The position numbers and the translations under genes were made by a program. From Rhizobium sp. CFBP 8762 (GTDB lineage Bacteria > Pseudomonadota > Alphaproteobacteria > Rhizobiales > Rhizobiaceae), in contig NZ_JACYUD010000006.1 of NCBI RefSeq assembly GCF_014841565.1, positions 236,643 to 300,642 on the forward strand: 64,000 nucleotides of DNA, given 5' to 3'. This document shows positions 28,087-37,120 of this stretch, one piece after another. The notes beneath the pieces were generated by a model. The model was not told the DNA's origin. It ran no database searches and saw nothing but the letters and a program-made list of their open reading frames with translations. Position 1 is the stretch's first letter. Each line of letters opens with the position of its first letter.

Positions 28087-29157
28087 ATGCCCCTTTACAG
28101 CACGCCCACATTCGCGGTTGCACCGATGATCGACTGGAGCGATCGGCACTTTCGGTATCTGGCGCGGCAACTGTCGCACAATGCGCTGCTTTACACCGAA
28201 ATGGTGGTGGCCGATGCGATCCTGCGGGGCAACCGCGAGAAATTGCTGGGGTTCGATCAGAGCGAACATCCCGTTGCCTTGCAGCTTGGTGGCAATGACC
28301 CGGTGAAACTGGCCGAGGCCGCGCGTATTGGTGCGGACTTCGGTTACGACGAAATCAACATGAATGTCGGCTGCCCGTCCGACCGGGTCCAGAGCGGCAC
28401 GTTCGGCGCTTGCTTGATGCGGGAGCCGGAAACAGTGGCCGCCTGCGTTGCCGCGATGAAAGCCGTTGTCCACGTTCCGGTTACCGTCAAATGCCGGATC
28501 GGCGTGGACGATCAGGATGCGGAAGTCGCGCTGCGCGAGCTGCTGGCAAACGTTGTGGATGCCGGGGTTGATGCCGTATGGGTCCATGCCCGCAAAGCGT
28601 GGTTGCAAGGACTGAGCCCCAAGGAGAACCGCGATATTCCCCCGCTGGATTATGATTTAGTGTACCGTGTGAAAGCTGAGCGTCGCTCGCTGTTTATTGG
28701 TATCAACGGTGGGGTGACATCGCTCGGACAGGCACATGATCATCTGAAGCACGTGGACGGCGTGATGATGGGGCGGTCTGCCTACCATGACAGCGCGTTG
28801 TTGACGGGTGTGGACCAGATGTTCCCGCACCCAATGACCCGCGCCTTGGGGCCGGTGGAAGCATTGACACCATCAGGCCATACGACATCGACGGCGTTCT
28901 GGGAAAATCTGTGTGATACCATGATGGTCTATGCGGACCGGCATATCGACAGCGGCGGACGCCTGATCCATGTCACACGTCATATGGTAGGGCTGTTCCA
29001 GGGCTGGCCGGGCGCGCGCCGCTTCCGGCAAATCCTGTCCAGCGATGCCACCAAGGCCGGTGCGGAATCGGCCGTCATCGCGCATGCGTTTGATGCCATT
29101 TTTGAAGCGTCGGCAACGCAGACTATCAATGAGGACACAAAAAACGGCGCCGTTTGA
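28087..29157 (+). CDS. dusA: tRNA-dihydrouridine synthase DusA
   Basis: FMN-dependent enzyme that reduces uridine 20/20a in tRNA D-loops. 356 residues. The FMN site begins APMIDWSDRHFR, the catalytic Cys is in NMNVGCPSDRVQSGTFGACLM near residue 96, and VKCRIGVDDQD, NGGVTSL and VDGVMMGRSAY follow. The start is ATG 28087; the frame is open upstream to 27790 but overlaps the heme oxygenase gene. The stop codon lies in the loop of a terminator hairpin facing the cold-shock gene. Confidence 0.93.
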   Translation: MPLYSTPTFAVAPMIDWSDRHFRYLARQLSHNALLYTEMVVADAILRGNREKLLGFDQSEHPVALQLGGNDPVKLAEAARIGADFGYDEINMNVGCPSDRVQSGTFGACLMREPETVAACVAAMKAVVHVPVTVKCRIGVDDQDAEVALRELLANVVDAGVDAVWVHARKAWLQGLSPKENRDIPPLDYDLVYRVKAERRSLFIGINGGVTSLGQAHDHLKHVDGVMMGRSAYHDSALLTGVDQMFPHPMTRALGPVEALTPSGHTTSTAFWENLCDTMMVYADRHIDSGGRLIHVTRHMVGLFQGWPGARRFRQILSSDATKAGAESAVIAHAFDAIFEASATQTINEDTKNGAV

Positions 29158-29170
29158 AGGGCGCCGTTTT
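29141..29170. terminator. bidirectional terminator over the dusA stop codon
   Basis: AAAACGGCGCC at 29141-29151 pairs with GGCGCCGTTTT at 29160-29170; the TGA stop is in the loop. A-rich and T-rich flanks let it work for dusA and for the converging cold-shock gene. Confidence 0.85.
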
Positions 29171-29190
29171 ATTGAATTCGTAACAGGCTA

Positions 29191-29403
29191 TTAGTGAGCC
29201 TGGATGTTGACGGCCTTGGGGCCCTTGCCCATACGGTCCGGCTCGGTGTCGAACGTGACCTGCTGGCCGTCTTTCAGAGTCTGGATACCAGCTGCCTGAA
29301 GAGCGGAAATGTGAACGAATACGTCCTTGGCGCCGCCGTCTGGAGTGATGAAACCAAAACCCTTGTCCTGGTTGAAGAATTTTACGATGCCCTTGGTGGC
29401 CAT
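29191..29403 (-). CDS. cold-shock protein, CspA family
   Basis: Single cold-shock domain of 70 residues, an RNA chaperone. RNP1 (KGFGFI) and RNP2 (VFVHIS) are both present, and the end is [10 protein letters not shown]. An AGGA Shine-Dalgarno lies about ten bases upstream. A possible promoter about 250 bp upstream would give a long untranslated leader, as in many csp genes. Confidence 0.92.
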   Translation of the reverse strand: MATKGIVKFFNQDKGFGFITPDGGAKDVFVHISALQAAGIQTLKDGQQVTFDTEPDRMGKGPKAVNIQAH

Positions 29404-29649
29404 GGGGGAAAGTCCTTATCCCTTGTAGAAACGCTGCACCGTTGCCAGTGCGGTGGTGTTGCCTCCCGCGCCGATCGATCGACGCAAAAAGCCAGTCGAG
29501 AAGTCACGATATCGGGGAAAGAACGTCCATATTGCCTCCCAGGCCGAAACCTATCAAGCTCAGGCATTTGCGCCGGTATCTGTCCAGTCTCCGGGATCAA
29601 ATTCGCCCGAACGACAGAAACTCTGCCAGCAAATTTCCGATATGGCAAG

Positions 29650-29677
29650 AGTATAAATTCACTGACTGTTCTGCAAA
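29650..29677 (-). promoter_or_regulatory. possible promoter of the cold-shock gene
   Basis: On the minus strand, TTTGCA (29677-29672) and TATACT (29655-29650) are separated by 16 bases. Transcription would start near 29643 and give a leader of about 240 bases before the cold-shock start codon. Sequence pattern only. Confidence 0.35.
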
Positions 29678-29717
29678 CCGATTAGATTAATAGTCTGGCT
29701 TTTCCGAGCAGCCACCG

Positions 29718-29909
29718 TTGTTTGCATTCAACGATTCCCTGCCGGGTCCTACGCCGGAAAAAAAGCGCCGACTTTTTGGGCGACGTGCCACCGATTCTAC
29801 CCAGGAATTGCGACTGCTTGCCGACGCAAGAAATCAAGCGTTTTTACGTCGTTTCGCACATCTAAAATTTAAATCGGGTGGGCTCGGAGGCGATACCGTC
29901 ACCGGTTGA
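29718..29909 (+). CDS. doubtful small ORF, 63 residues, no known family
   Basis: A TTG-started frame in the large gap encoding a basic peptide with EKKRRLFGRRATD and LRLLADARNQAFLRRFAHLK, which reads like a real amphipathic helix. A hairpin begins four bases after the stop, which supports an expressed unit. Against it are a weak ribosome site and less typical codons near the end. I do not recognise a family. Confidence 0.3.
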   Translation: MFAFNDSLPGPTPEKKRRLFGRRATDSTQELRLLADARNQAFLRRFAHLKFKSGGLGGDTVTG

Positions 29910-30177
29910 TAGGGAAGCTGCTGATTCTAAAGGCAGCTTCCGAAATCAAACGATATCCACAGGGGACCCTACTATATTTAGTGGTCTCGTGTTTCGGCGA
30001 TCTACAGCTTGACGCCCGCGGTAATTAAACGGCACATCTCAGTTCTGGACGGGCTGCAACGTGACGATCCCTGCTTCTATGGGATGACGTAGCACTTGTA
30101 GCGACCGACACTGTCCAAAAAAATTGACGTCTGTACACGATTTTATACTGGCACCGACTCGCCTTTGTGTGCATAGA

Positions 30178-30193
30178 GCACTACATATTGTGT
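30178..30193 (+). promoter_or_regulatory. NrdR-like box 1
   Basis: GCACTACATATTGTGT matches the NrdR consensus (ACAC-AT-rich centre-GTGT) at about 13 of 16 positions. It lies 98 bp before the ribonucleotide reductase start. NrdR is the ATP/dATP-sensing repressor of ribonucleotide reductase genes. Confidence 0.6.
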
Positions 30194-30208
30194 TAACCAA
30201 CGTATGAC

Positions 30209-30224
30209 ACACTAGATAAGGCGA
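30209..30224 (+). promoter_or_regulatory. NrdR-like box 2 (left half good, right half weak)
   Basis: ACACTAGATAAGGCGA has a perfect ACACTA left half and a poor right half. Its start is 31 bp after that of box 1, three helical turns, which is the usual spacing of paired NrdR boxes. The spacing is the main argument. Confidence 0.45.
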
Positions 30225-30290
30225 GACCGTTCGCCCCGCGACGAGATGAACTAACCCGTGCCTGAGCGCGGTTCCTAGAGGATTGAGACA

Positions 30291-33200
30291 ATGCGTATTG
30301 AACGTCGTTTTACCAAGGCTGGGCAGTCTGCCTATGCAAGCCTGGAGTTTCGCAAAGCCACCAGTGAAATTCGCAACCCGGACGGCTCAATCGTGTTTCG
30401 TCTGGAGAATATTGATGTCCCCGCACAGTTCTCGCAGGTTGCCTCGGATATTCTGGCCCAGAAATACTTCCGCAAGGCGGGGGTACCGGCCCGGCTGAAA
30501 AAGGTTGAAGAAAACTCCGTTCCATCCTGGCTGTGGCGCTCGGAAGCTGATCTGGCGGCCATGAAGGATATGCCTGAAAGCGAGCGCTACGGTTCTGAAA
30601 CCGATGCCCGTCAGGTTTTTGATCGTCTGGCCGGCACCTGGACCTATTGGGGCTGGAAGGGCAACTACTTCGCATCTGAAGACGACGCCTTGGCCTTCCG
30701 CGATGAGCTGGCCTATATGCTGGCCAGCCAGCGCGTGGCCCCCAACTCGCCACAGTGGTTCAACACGGGTCTGCACTGGGCCTATGGCATTGATGGCCCC
30801 GGACAGGGCCACTTTTATGTGGACCCCTTCACCGGCAAGCTGACAAAATCCAAGTCCTCCTACGAGCATCCGCAGCCCCATGCCTGCTTCATTCAGTCCG
30901 TTGGTGATGATCTCGTCAACGAAGGCGGCATCATGGACCTGTGGGTTCGGGAAGCCCGTCTGTTCAAATACGGCTCCGGCACGGGCTCGAATTTCTCCTA
31001 TGTGCGCGGCGAGGGTGAAAAACTGTCCGGCGGCGGCAAGTCGTCCGGCCTGATGAGCTTCCTCAAGATTGGTGACCGCGCTGCCGGTGCCATCAAGTCC
31101 GGCGGTACGACCCGCCGCGCTGCCAAGATGGTCGTGGTCGATATCGATCACCCCGATATTGAAGAATATATCAGCTGGAAAGTGAAGGAAGAGCAGAAGG
31201 TTGCCGCGCTCGTTACCGGTTCCAAGGTCGTCGCGTTTCACCTGAAAGCGATCATGAAGGCCTGCAAGAACTGCGAAGCCGACAATGATGCCTGCTTTGA
31301 TCCCAAGCAAAACCCTGCCCTCAAGCGCGAAATTCGCGCCGCCAAAAAGGCGCAGGTTCCGGAAAACTACGTCAAGCGTGTTATCCAGTTTGCCCGTCAG
31401 GGTTATACCGATCTCGACTTCAAGACCTATGATACCGATTGGGATTCGGAAGCCTATCTGACTGTTTCGGGCCAGAACTCCAACAATTCGGTTTCCATCA
31501 AGGACGACTTCCTGCGTGCTGTCGAAAATGACGGTGACTGGGACCTGACTGCCCGTAAGGATGGCCGCACCATCAAGACTTTAAAGGCGCGCGACCTTTG
31601 GGAGCAGATTTCCTACGCCGCCTGGGCGTCGGCCGATCCGGGCCTGCACTTCAACACAACCATGAACGACTGGCACACATGCCCGGCAGCAGGCCCGATT
31701 CGGGCATCCAACCCCTGCTCCGAATACATGTTCCTGGATGATACGGCTTGCAATCTGGCCTCGTTGAACCTTCTGCAGTTCAAGGACCCGACGACCAAGA
31801 ATATCAACATCGCTGATTACGAGCACACGGTTCGGCTATGGACGATCGTGCTGGAAGTGTCCGTGATGATGGCGCAGTTCCCCTCGCGCCAGATTGCGGA
31901 ACTGTCCTATCAGTACCGCACCCTTGGTCTCGGTTACGCCAACATTGGCGGCCTGTTGATGTCGTCGGGCATTCCCTATGACAGCACCGAAGGCCGTGCC
32001 ATTTGTGGCGCACTCAGCGCCATCATGACCGGTATTTCCTATGCCACGTCTGCCGAACTGGCGGCCAAGCTCGGCGCTTTCCCGGGCTATGCTCCCAACA
32101 AGGCCAGCATGGCACGCGTTATGCGCAACCATCGCCGCGCGGCCTATGGCGAAGCAACGGGCTATGAAGGTCTTTCGGTCAACCCTGTGCCGCTTGCCCA
32201 TGCGGAATGCCCGGATCAGGACCTGATCAGCCACGCGAAAGCCGCCTGGGACAAGGCTGTGGAGCTTGGCGAAAAGCACGGTTACCGCAATGCGCAAACG
32301 ACTGTTGTGGCCCCGACCGGCACAATCGGTCTGGTGATGGATTGCGACACGACTGGCATTGAGCCTGACTTCGCACTGGTCAAGTTCAAGAAGCTGGCCG
32401 GCGGCGGCTACTTCAAGATCATCAACCGGGCGGTTCCGGAAGCCCTGCGCACGCTCGGCTATTCCGAAAGCCAGCTGGCAGAGATCGAAGCCTATGCCGT
32501 GGGTCATGGCAATATGAATCAGGCTCCGGCCATCAATCCCGGCTCGCTGAAAGCAAAGGGCTTCACGGATGAGAAGATTGAAGCCGTCAGCGCTGGCCTG
32601 AAGTCCGCATTCGACATCAAGTTTGCCTTCAACCAGTGGACGCTGGGCGCCGACTTCCTGAAGGAGACGCTCAAGGTTTCGGACGATCAGCTTGCGTCTA
32701 TGGATTTCAATCTGCTGGAGCACATCGGTTTCTCGCGCAAGGATATCGAAGCGGCCAACATCCACGTTTGCGGAGCGATGACGCTCGAAGGCGCGCCGTT
32801 CCTCAAAAAGGAACATCTGGCGGTGTTTGATTGCGCCAATCCCTGCGGCAAGGTCGGCAAGCGGTATCTGTCGGTGGAAAGCCACATTCGGATGATGGCA
32901 GCGGCCCAGCCGTTCATTTCCGGTGCGATTTCCAAGACAATCAACATGCCGAACGACGCAACGGTTGAAGACTGCAAGAGCGCCTACATGCTCTCGTGGA
33001 AACTCGCGCTCAAGGCCAACGCCCTGTACCGTGATGGCTCCAAGCTGTCCCAGCCGCTGAACTCCTCCCTGATCGAAGACGATGAGGACGAGGATGCCAT
33101 GGAAGACTTCCTGGCGGCCCCGGCTGCCGCGCAGGCTGTGACCGTGACGGAGAAAATTGTGGAGCGCGTGGTCGAAAAGATCGTTCGCCAGCGCGAGAAG

Positions 33201-34070
33201 CTCCAGAACCGCCGTCAGGGCTACACGCAGAAGGCCATCGTTGGTGGACACAAGGTGTATCTGCGCACCGGTGAATTTGGTGACGGTCGTCTGGGTGAAA
33301 TCTTCATCGATATGCACAAGGAAGGTGCGGCCTTCCGTGCGATGATGAACAACTTCGCCATCGCCATCTCGCTCGGCCTGCAATACGGCGTGCCACTGGA
33401 GGAATATGTGGAGGCGTTCACCTTCACCAAGTTCGAACCCGCTGGCATGGTGCAGGGCAACGATGCAATCAAGAACGCCACATCCATTCTGGATTACGTG
33501 TTCCGCGAATTGGCCGTTTCCTACCTTGGTCGTAACGATCTGGCGCATGTGGACACGTCCGATTTCGGCAACACCGCGCTTGGCAAAGGCATTGAAGAAG
33601 GCAAAACCAATCTGCTATCCACCGGCTGGACCCGCGGATACAAGCCTTCGCTCGTTGCTGGCCATAACGTCAGCAACATCAATGAGCCAAAGGGCTCGGC
33701 AACTGCGACACAGCCCAAGGGTGGATCTTCGACGATCACGTCCATTGGATCGACAGCGCTGAAAATGGAAGCGGCACCGCAGCAGAGCGAAGTCATCGCC
33801 TTCAAGCGGGACTTTGAGGAGCGGGCGGCACCGGTTGCCGAACCCGTATTGCAGCCAGCCGCGGTGACGGATGTGTTCTCCGATCAGGCAGCGGCGGATG
33901 CCGCCAGTGCAAAAACGGAAGCGAAGAAACTGGAGGCCGACCGTCGCATGAAGTCCATCATGCAAGGCTACACCGGCGACAGCTGCGCGGAGTGCTCGAA
34001 TTTCACCATGGTTCGCAACGGAACCTGCCTGAAATGTGACACTTGCGGCTCAACAAGCGGCTGCTCCTGA
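30291..34070 (+). CDS. nrdJ: vitamin B12-dependent (class II) ribonucleotide reductase
   Basis: Large adenosylcobalamin-dependent enzyme that reduces ribonucleotides to deoxyribonucleotides and works with or without oxygen. 1259 residues, the length of the alphaproteobacterial single-chain form. Visible blocks include [30 protein letters not shown], the thiyl and cofactor region, and [17 protein letters not shown]-terminal zinc-ribbon tail has four Cys pairs ending SCAECSNF...[14 protein letters not shown]. It starts at ATG 30291 with GAGGA upstream. It is monocistronic, ended by a hairpin terminator, and probably repressed by NrdR through the two boxes. The cofactor genes bluB, cobT and cobS lie in the same window. 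Confidence 0.95.
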   Translation: MRIERRFTKAGQSAYASLEFRKATSEIRNPDGSIVFRLENIDVPAQFSQVASDILAQKYFRKAGVPARLKKVEENSVPSWLWRSEADLAAMKDMPESERYGSETDARQVFDRLAGTWTYWGWKGNYFASEDDALAFRDELAYMLASQRVAPNSPQWFNTGLHWAYGIDGPGQGHFYVDPFTGKLTKSKSSYEHPQPHACFIQSVGDDLVNEGGIMDLWVREARLFKYGSGTGSNFSYVRGEGEKLSGGGKSSGLMSFLKIGDRAAGAIKSGGTTRRAAKMVVVDIDHPDIEEYISWKVKEEQKVAALVTGSKVVAFHLKAIMKACKNCEADNDACFDPKQNPALKREIRAAKKAQVPENYVKRVIQFARQGYTDLDFKTYDTDWDSEAYLTVSGQNSNNSVSIKDDFLRAVENDGDWDLTARKDGRTIKTLKARDLWEQISYAAWASADPGLHFNTTMNDWHTCPAAGPIRASNPCSEYMFLDDTACNLASLNLLQFKDPTTKNINIADYEHTVRLWTIVLEVSVMMAQFPSRQIAELSYQYRTLGLGYANIGGLLMSSGIPYDSTEGRAICGALSAIMTGISYATSAELAAKLGAFPGYAPNKASMARVMRNHRRAAYGEATGYEGLSVNPVPLAHAECPDQDLISHAKAAWDKAVELGEKHGYRNAQTTVVAPTGTIGLVMDCDTTGIEPDFALVKFKKLAGGGYFKIINRAVPEALRTLGYSESQLAEIEAYAVGHGNMNQAPAINPGSLKAKGFTDEKIEAVSAGLKSAFDIKFAFNQWTLGADFLKETLKVSDDQLASMDFNLLEHIGFSRKDIEAANIHVCGAMTLEGAPFLKKEHLAVFDCANPCGKVGKRYLSVESHIRMMAAAQPFISGAISKTINMPNDATVEDCKSAYMLSWKLALKANALYRDGSKLSQPLNSSLIEDDEDEDAMEDFLAAPAAAQAVTVTEKIVERVVEKIVRQREKLQNRRQGYTQKAIVGGHKVYLRTGEFGDGRLGEIFIDMHKEGAAFRAMMNNFAIAISLGLQYGVPLEEYVEAFTFTKFEPAGMVQGNDAIKNATSILDYVFRELAVSYLGRNDLAHVDTSDFGNTALGKGIEEGKTNLLSTGWTRGYKPSLVAGHNVSNINEPKGSATATQPKGGSSTITSIGSTALKMEAAPQQSEVIAFKRDFEERAAPVAEPVLQPAAVTDVFSDQAAADAASAKTEAKKLEADRRMKSIMQGYTGDSCAECSNFTMVRNGTCLKCDTCGSTSGCS

Positions 34071-34093
34071 ACTTCGTCCTCTCTGATAAGTAT

Positions 34094-34127
34094 GATCAGC
34101 CCGGCATTGTCCGGGCTGATCTGTTTT
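34094..34127 (+). terminator. terminator of the ribonucleotide reductase gene
   Basis: GATCAGCCCGG (34094-34104) and CCGGGCTGATC (34111-34121) form an 11-bp stem with a six-base loop, followed by TGTTTTA. Its presence here argues against a nhaA start upstream of it. Confidence 0.85.
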
Positions 34128-34145
34128 ACGTTCTTCGGTGACCCC

Positions 34146-35309
34146 ATGAAATCAACAGTCTTTTTCGGCCATCTCAGGCGTTTCATCCATCTGGAAGCCG
34201 CCGGCGGAATCGTGCTGTTCATGTCCGCGCTTCTGGCCTTGATCGTTGCCAATTCTCCCGCCGCGCCTGAATACTTCGAGATCTTGCACAGCTATCTCGG
34301 ACCCCTTTCCCTTTCGCACTGGATCAACGATGCGCTGATGGCGATCTTCTTTTTGCTCATCGGGCTGGAGATCAAACGGGAGGTGGTCTCAGGCCAGTTG
34401 GCAAGTTGGGGTCAGCGGATCGTCCCCGGCGTTGCTGCCATCGTCGGAATGGTGGTTCCCGCGCTCATTTTTGTTGCTATCAACCAGTCCGAGCCACAGA
34501 ACCTGCGGGGATGGGCCATACCCGCCGCGACCGATATAGCCTTCGCGCTTGGTATCCTTGCCATGCTTGGCTCCCGTGTGCCCATGTCGCTCAAAATATT
34601 GTTGACCGCTATTGCGGTGATTGATGACCTGCTCGCTATCATCGTCATCGCCGTTTTTTATACCCAATCCCTGTCGTTGCTGCCGCTGATGGGGGCGGTG
34701 CTCGGTCTCTGCGTTTTGCTGCTGTTCAACAGGCTGCGCATCCACATCCTTTGGCCATATCTGCTGGTTGGTATTTTGGTGTGGGTTTGTGTGTTTCTAT
34801 CCGGTCTGCACGCCACGCTCGCGGGCGTTCTGGTGGCTTTGACCATTCCCATGTCAGCCGACCACGCTCACTCACCGCTGCACCGTTTGGAACATCGAGC
34901 GCACCCATGGGTTGCCTTTGCAATCGTGCCCCTGTTCGGCTTCGCCAATGCAGGTGTTTCTCTAGCGGGTATCGAGATCGGCGACCTTCTTTCACCCCTG
35001 CCCCTCGGGATCGGCCTCGGCTTGTTTCTGGGCAAGCAGATCGGAATTTTTGCCACGCTCTGGCTGCTGGCCCGCTTGCGTGTCGCATCCCTGCCTGCAG
35101 GCGCGAACCTGCGCCAGATTTACGGCATGTCGATCCTTTGCGGCATCGGTTTCACCATGAGCCTGTTTATCGGTAATCTGTCATTTACCGATGGCGGAGA
35201 ACTGATGAACCAGGTAAAAATCGGTGTGCTGGGCGGCTCCATCCTGTCAGGCGTTACCGGGTGGTTGATGCTAAGGAAACCAGTGTCTGCAAGCATGCCG
35301 AAGGGATAA
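34146..35309 (+). CDS. nhaA: Na+/H+ antiporter NhaA
   Basis: Electrogenic inner-membrane antiporter for sodium and pH balance. About 387 residues with 11-12 membrane segments. Family marks include HLEAAGGIVL at the N-terminus, GLEIKREVVSG, the discontinuous-helix region PAATDIAFALGILAMLG with the pair of Asp residues in AVIDDLLAIIVIA, and SGLHATLAGVLVALTIP. I chose ATG 34146, because an open frame to 34092 runs through the upstream terminator. A DUF982 gene begins three bases after the stop. Confidence 0.93.
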   Translation: MKSTVFFGHLRRFIHLEAAGGIVLFMSALLALIVANSPAAPEYFEILHSYLGPLSLSHWINDALMAIFFLLIGLEIKREVVSGQLASWGQRIVPGVAAIVGMVVPALIFVAINQSEPQNLRGWAIPAATDIAFALGILAMLGSRVPMSLKILLTAIAVIDDLLAIIVIAVFYTQSLSLLPLMGAVLGLCVLLLFNRLRIHILWPYLLVGILVWVCVFLSGLHATLAGVLVALTIPMSADHAHSPLHRLEHRAHPWVAFAIVPLFGFANAGVSLAGIEIGDLLSPLPLGIGLGLFLGKQIGIFATLWLLARLRVASLPAGANLRQIYGMSILCGIGFTMSLFIGNLSFTDGGELMNQVKIGVLGGSILSGVTGWLMLRKPVSASMPKG

Positions 35310-35312
35310 AGA

Positions 35313-35558
35313 ATGTCGCAGGTTTGGAAAAAGAGCGTGACCCTGGAACTTGAGGGACCCGGCCAATACACAACTATTGATTCCACCCAGGGCGCATCCT
35401 GGGCCATGATTGAAGACTGGCCGCTGGAAGACCATCCTGCACTCGACCACGCACTGCTCGTTTGCGCAGACGTCAGCAAGGGCAAACGGCCTGATGAGGA
35501 TGCAAGAGAAGCCTTTATCGCTGCTGCGAAAGAGGCCGGTATTACTATAAAAGAATAA
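35313..35558 (+). CDS. DUF982 protein (first copy)
   Basis: 81-residue protein of the DUF982 family, common in Hyphomicrobiales and of unknown function. The core is SWAMIEDWPLEDHPALDHAL, then DAREAFIAAAKEAGI. The start lies in an AAGGGATAAAGAATG context at the end of nhaA. A second, divergent copy is at 36020-36259. Confidence 0.85.
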   Translation: MSQVWKKSVTLELEGPGQYTTIDSTQGASWAMIEDWPLEDHPALDHALLVCADVSKGKRPDEDAREAFIAAAKEAGITIKE

Positions 35559-35637
35559 GCGGAATCTTGACTGGAACGAGGAACAATATCAATCAAAAGC
35601 TGTTGAGTGGGCAATGACAACCCCTGAGGATCTTCCC

Positions 35638-35862
35638 ATGAAAACTGTCAATGTTATTACGCTCCTTTTGATTATTGTCGGCGGCCTGAACTGGCTGTTG
35701 GTTGGCCTCTTCCAGTTCGATCTGGTCGCCTCCATCTTCGGTGGCCAGAACGCGCTTCTGGCACGGATCATTTATATTCTTGTTGGCCTCTCCGCTCTTT
35801 GGCAGCTTGGCCCGCTCGGCAAAACCATTAATTCCAATGAGGTTACGGCAGAACGTCGCTAA
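35638..35862 (+). CDS. DUF378 small membrane protein
   Basis: 74 residues, two membrane segments: ITLLLIIVGGLNWLLVGL and ARIIYILVGLSALWQL. The GGLNWLLVG motif is the DUF378 signature. Function unknown. GAGGA lies eight bases before ATG 35638; an ATG eight codons earlier lacks a ribosome site. A terminator follows. Confidence 0.85.
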   Translation: MKTVNVITLLLIIVGGLNWLLVGLFQFDLVASIFGGQNALLARIIYILVGLSALWQLGPLGKTINSNEVTAERR

Positions 35863-35887
35863 TCCTTTTTGACTGAACTATATTGAG

Positions 35888-35918
35888 CAAAGCCGCCTGC
35901 ACAAGCAAGGCGGCTTTG
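35888..35918 (+). terminator. terminator after the DUF378 gene
   Basis: CAAAGCCGCCT (35888-35898) pairs with AGGCGGCTTTG (35908-35918), nine-base loop; a short T-run is inside the 3' arm. Confidence 0.75.
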
Positions 35919-36019
35919 GTGCGTCAACGGCCCGGCGCTTGGGAACCAAACGCCTTGTTTTGCGTTTGGAAAATGCGGCACGAGGAGCCGCCCCCGTTTT
36001 CGCAGAAAGGAAGTCTTCG

Positions 36020-36259
36020 ATGAAAATCACCTGGAGTGAGCCAATAGAAGTGGGTTCTTTACAAGGCGACATCAGGGCGATCCACGGTCCATCGGAAGCT
36101 TTGCATTGCCTCGCAGAAGCCTGGCCGGATCGCCGCGGTCCGTTTTACGTTCAGGCACGCCGGTTCTGTCGTGCGGCGATCGACGGACGCCGAACTCTTG
36201 AAGAAGCCCGCGAAATGTTCATATCCGCCGCACGGGAAGCTCGGTTGAACGCCCATTGA
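36020..36259 (+). CDS. DUF982 protein (second copy)
   Basis: 79 residues. The pattern EALHCLAEAWPDRRGPFYVQARRFCRAAIDGRRTLEEARE aligns with the DUF982 core of the gene at 35313, but the two differ strongly. AAGGAAG precedes ATG 36020. Function unknown. Confidence 0.82.
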   Translation: MKITWSEPIEVGSLQGDIRAIHGPSEALHCLAEAWPDRRGPFYVQARRFCRAAIDGRRTLEEAREMFISAAREARLNAH

Positions 36260-36340
36260 TGAGGAGCGCCTCGTGCGCTCCTATAGACCATACGACTATG
36301 CTTTCTTCGCAGGTCGTTAGTAAATGCGAAGGGTCAGATC

Positions 36341-36766
36341 GTGTTTCCCTTTAAAAGCTTCCTGAAAGCTGTGTTGTTTGGCACGCTGGCCGGGGCTGGA
36401 CCAATCCTCCTGATAACGGTGACCTTCGCACTGCTCTCCCTTCCCGATGGCGGGATCAAGGGACCAGGCAGTTTGCCACAAACTCTTCAGATGGTGTTTT
36501 TGCCGCTCGCCGTGGCGTTCCCCATCGTACTCGTCAGTAGTTTGGTGTTTGGAATCCCGGTCACATTCATCTTGCGGCGTTTGCGCGCTGAAAGTTCCAA
36601 TACCTATACTTTCACCGCTGGATTTATCGGGATGCTGATACCCTTGGCGGGTTGTTTATGGTGGGACGTTCAGGACTGGATATGTCTGCTGGGTTTCTTC
36701 AGCGGCGCTGTTACAGGTTCCGTCTGGTGGCGGGACATGAACCTACAGAAAACCCCGCACCGGTGA
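36341..36766 (+). CDS. small integral membrane protein, unknown
   Basis: 141 residues with four predicted membrane segments (FLKAVLFGTLAGAGPILLITV, FLPLAVAFPIVLVSSLVFGI, FTAGFIGMLIPLAGCL, ICLLGFFSGAVTGSVWW). I do not recognise a family. The start is GTG with GAAGGG upstream; that ribosome site is part of the 3' arm of an inverted repeat (CTTCGCA 36305-36311, TGCGAAG 36325-36331) that could mask it. The stop codon sits in the loop of the following terminator. Confidence 0.65.
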   Translation: MFPFKSFLKAVLFGTLAGAGPILLITVTFALLSLPDGGIKGPGSLPQTLQMVFLPLAVAFPIVLVSSLVFGIPVTFILRRLRAESSNTYTFTAGFIGMLIPLAGCLWWDVQDWICLLGFFSGAVTGSVWWRDMNLQKTPHR

Positions 36767-36780
36767 TGGTGCGGGGTTTT
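36749..36780. terminator. bidirectional terminator
   Basis: AAAACCCCGCACC (36749-36761) and GGTGCGGGGTTTT (36768-36780) form a perfect 13-bp stem. The stop of the + strand gene is in the loop and the converging minus-strand gene ends 19 bases away. Confidence 0.9.
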
Positions 36781-36799
36781 GCGATTAACGGGCTGCGTT

Positions 36800-37120
36800 T
36801 TATCGGATGTACAGCTTGAACACCGAAGGCGCATAGTAATACCCGTCGCTATGACGGCGATAGCCAGGACGGTGGTTGCGGTAACCACGATGTCCATGCC
36901 AATAGCCCGCACGATCTCGACGACGATCGAACCGCTCGCGACGATCACGGTGATGGCGAACCTGTGGGCGATGACGATCACGATGTTGCGCCAGTTCAAC
37001 ATCCGACGTTGCCAGAGGTTGATGAATAACGACCGGTGCGGCGGCGGCCGAACCAACCGACGAAAAGGCTGTCACGGCAACCAGCAGGGCGGCGCCGATA
37101 CCAGAGATAAATCTATTCAT
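36800..37120 (-). CDS. secreted Arg/His/Tyr-rich small protein, unknown
   Basis: 106 residues. The signal peptide [19 protein letters not shown]...SAAAAP is clear, with cleavage near residue 28. The mature part is extremely basic: [20 protein letters not shown], then a [19 protein letters not shown] stretch and [10 protein letters not shown]. Rhizobial genomes have many such small periplasmic proteins. Metal or nucleic-acid binding is conceivable but not shown. A strong AGGAG precedes the ATG. Confidence 0.7.
   Translation of the reverse strand: MNRFISGIGAALLVAVTAFSSVGSAAAAPVVIHQPLATSDVELAQHRDRHRPQVRHHRDRRERFDRRRDRAGYWHGHRGYRNHRPGYRRHSDGYYYAPSVFKLYIR

Larger units (their letters stand above)
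29404..30290. other. 887-bp gap between the divergent cold-shock and ribonucleotide reductase genes
   Basis: The left part is the probable leader and promoter of the cold-shock gene (minus strand). The middle has one doubtful small ORF (29718-29909) followed at once by a 9-bp hairpin, GGAAGCTGC/GCAGCTTCC at 29913-29921 and 29933-29941. A bulged hairpin at about 29963-29988 (GACC-ACTA/TAGT-GGTC) follows. The right part is the regulatory region of the reductase gene, with two NrdR-like boxes. I see no tRNA, cobalamin riboswitch or insertion sequence in it. Confidence 0.6.

Noticed and set aside
30124..30149. TTGACG / TATACT as promoter of the ribonucleotide reductase gene
   Set aside because: The spacer is only 14 bases, too short for a normal sigma-70 type promoter.
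31836..33548. 570-residue open frame antisense to the ribonucleotide reductase gene
   Set aside because: Shadow of a highly conserved gene; no family similarity, composition typical of antisense frames.
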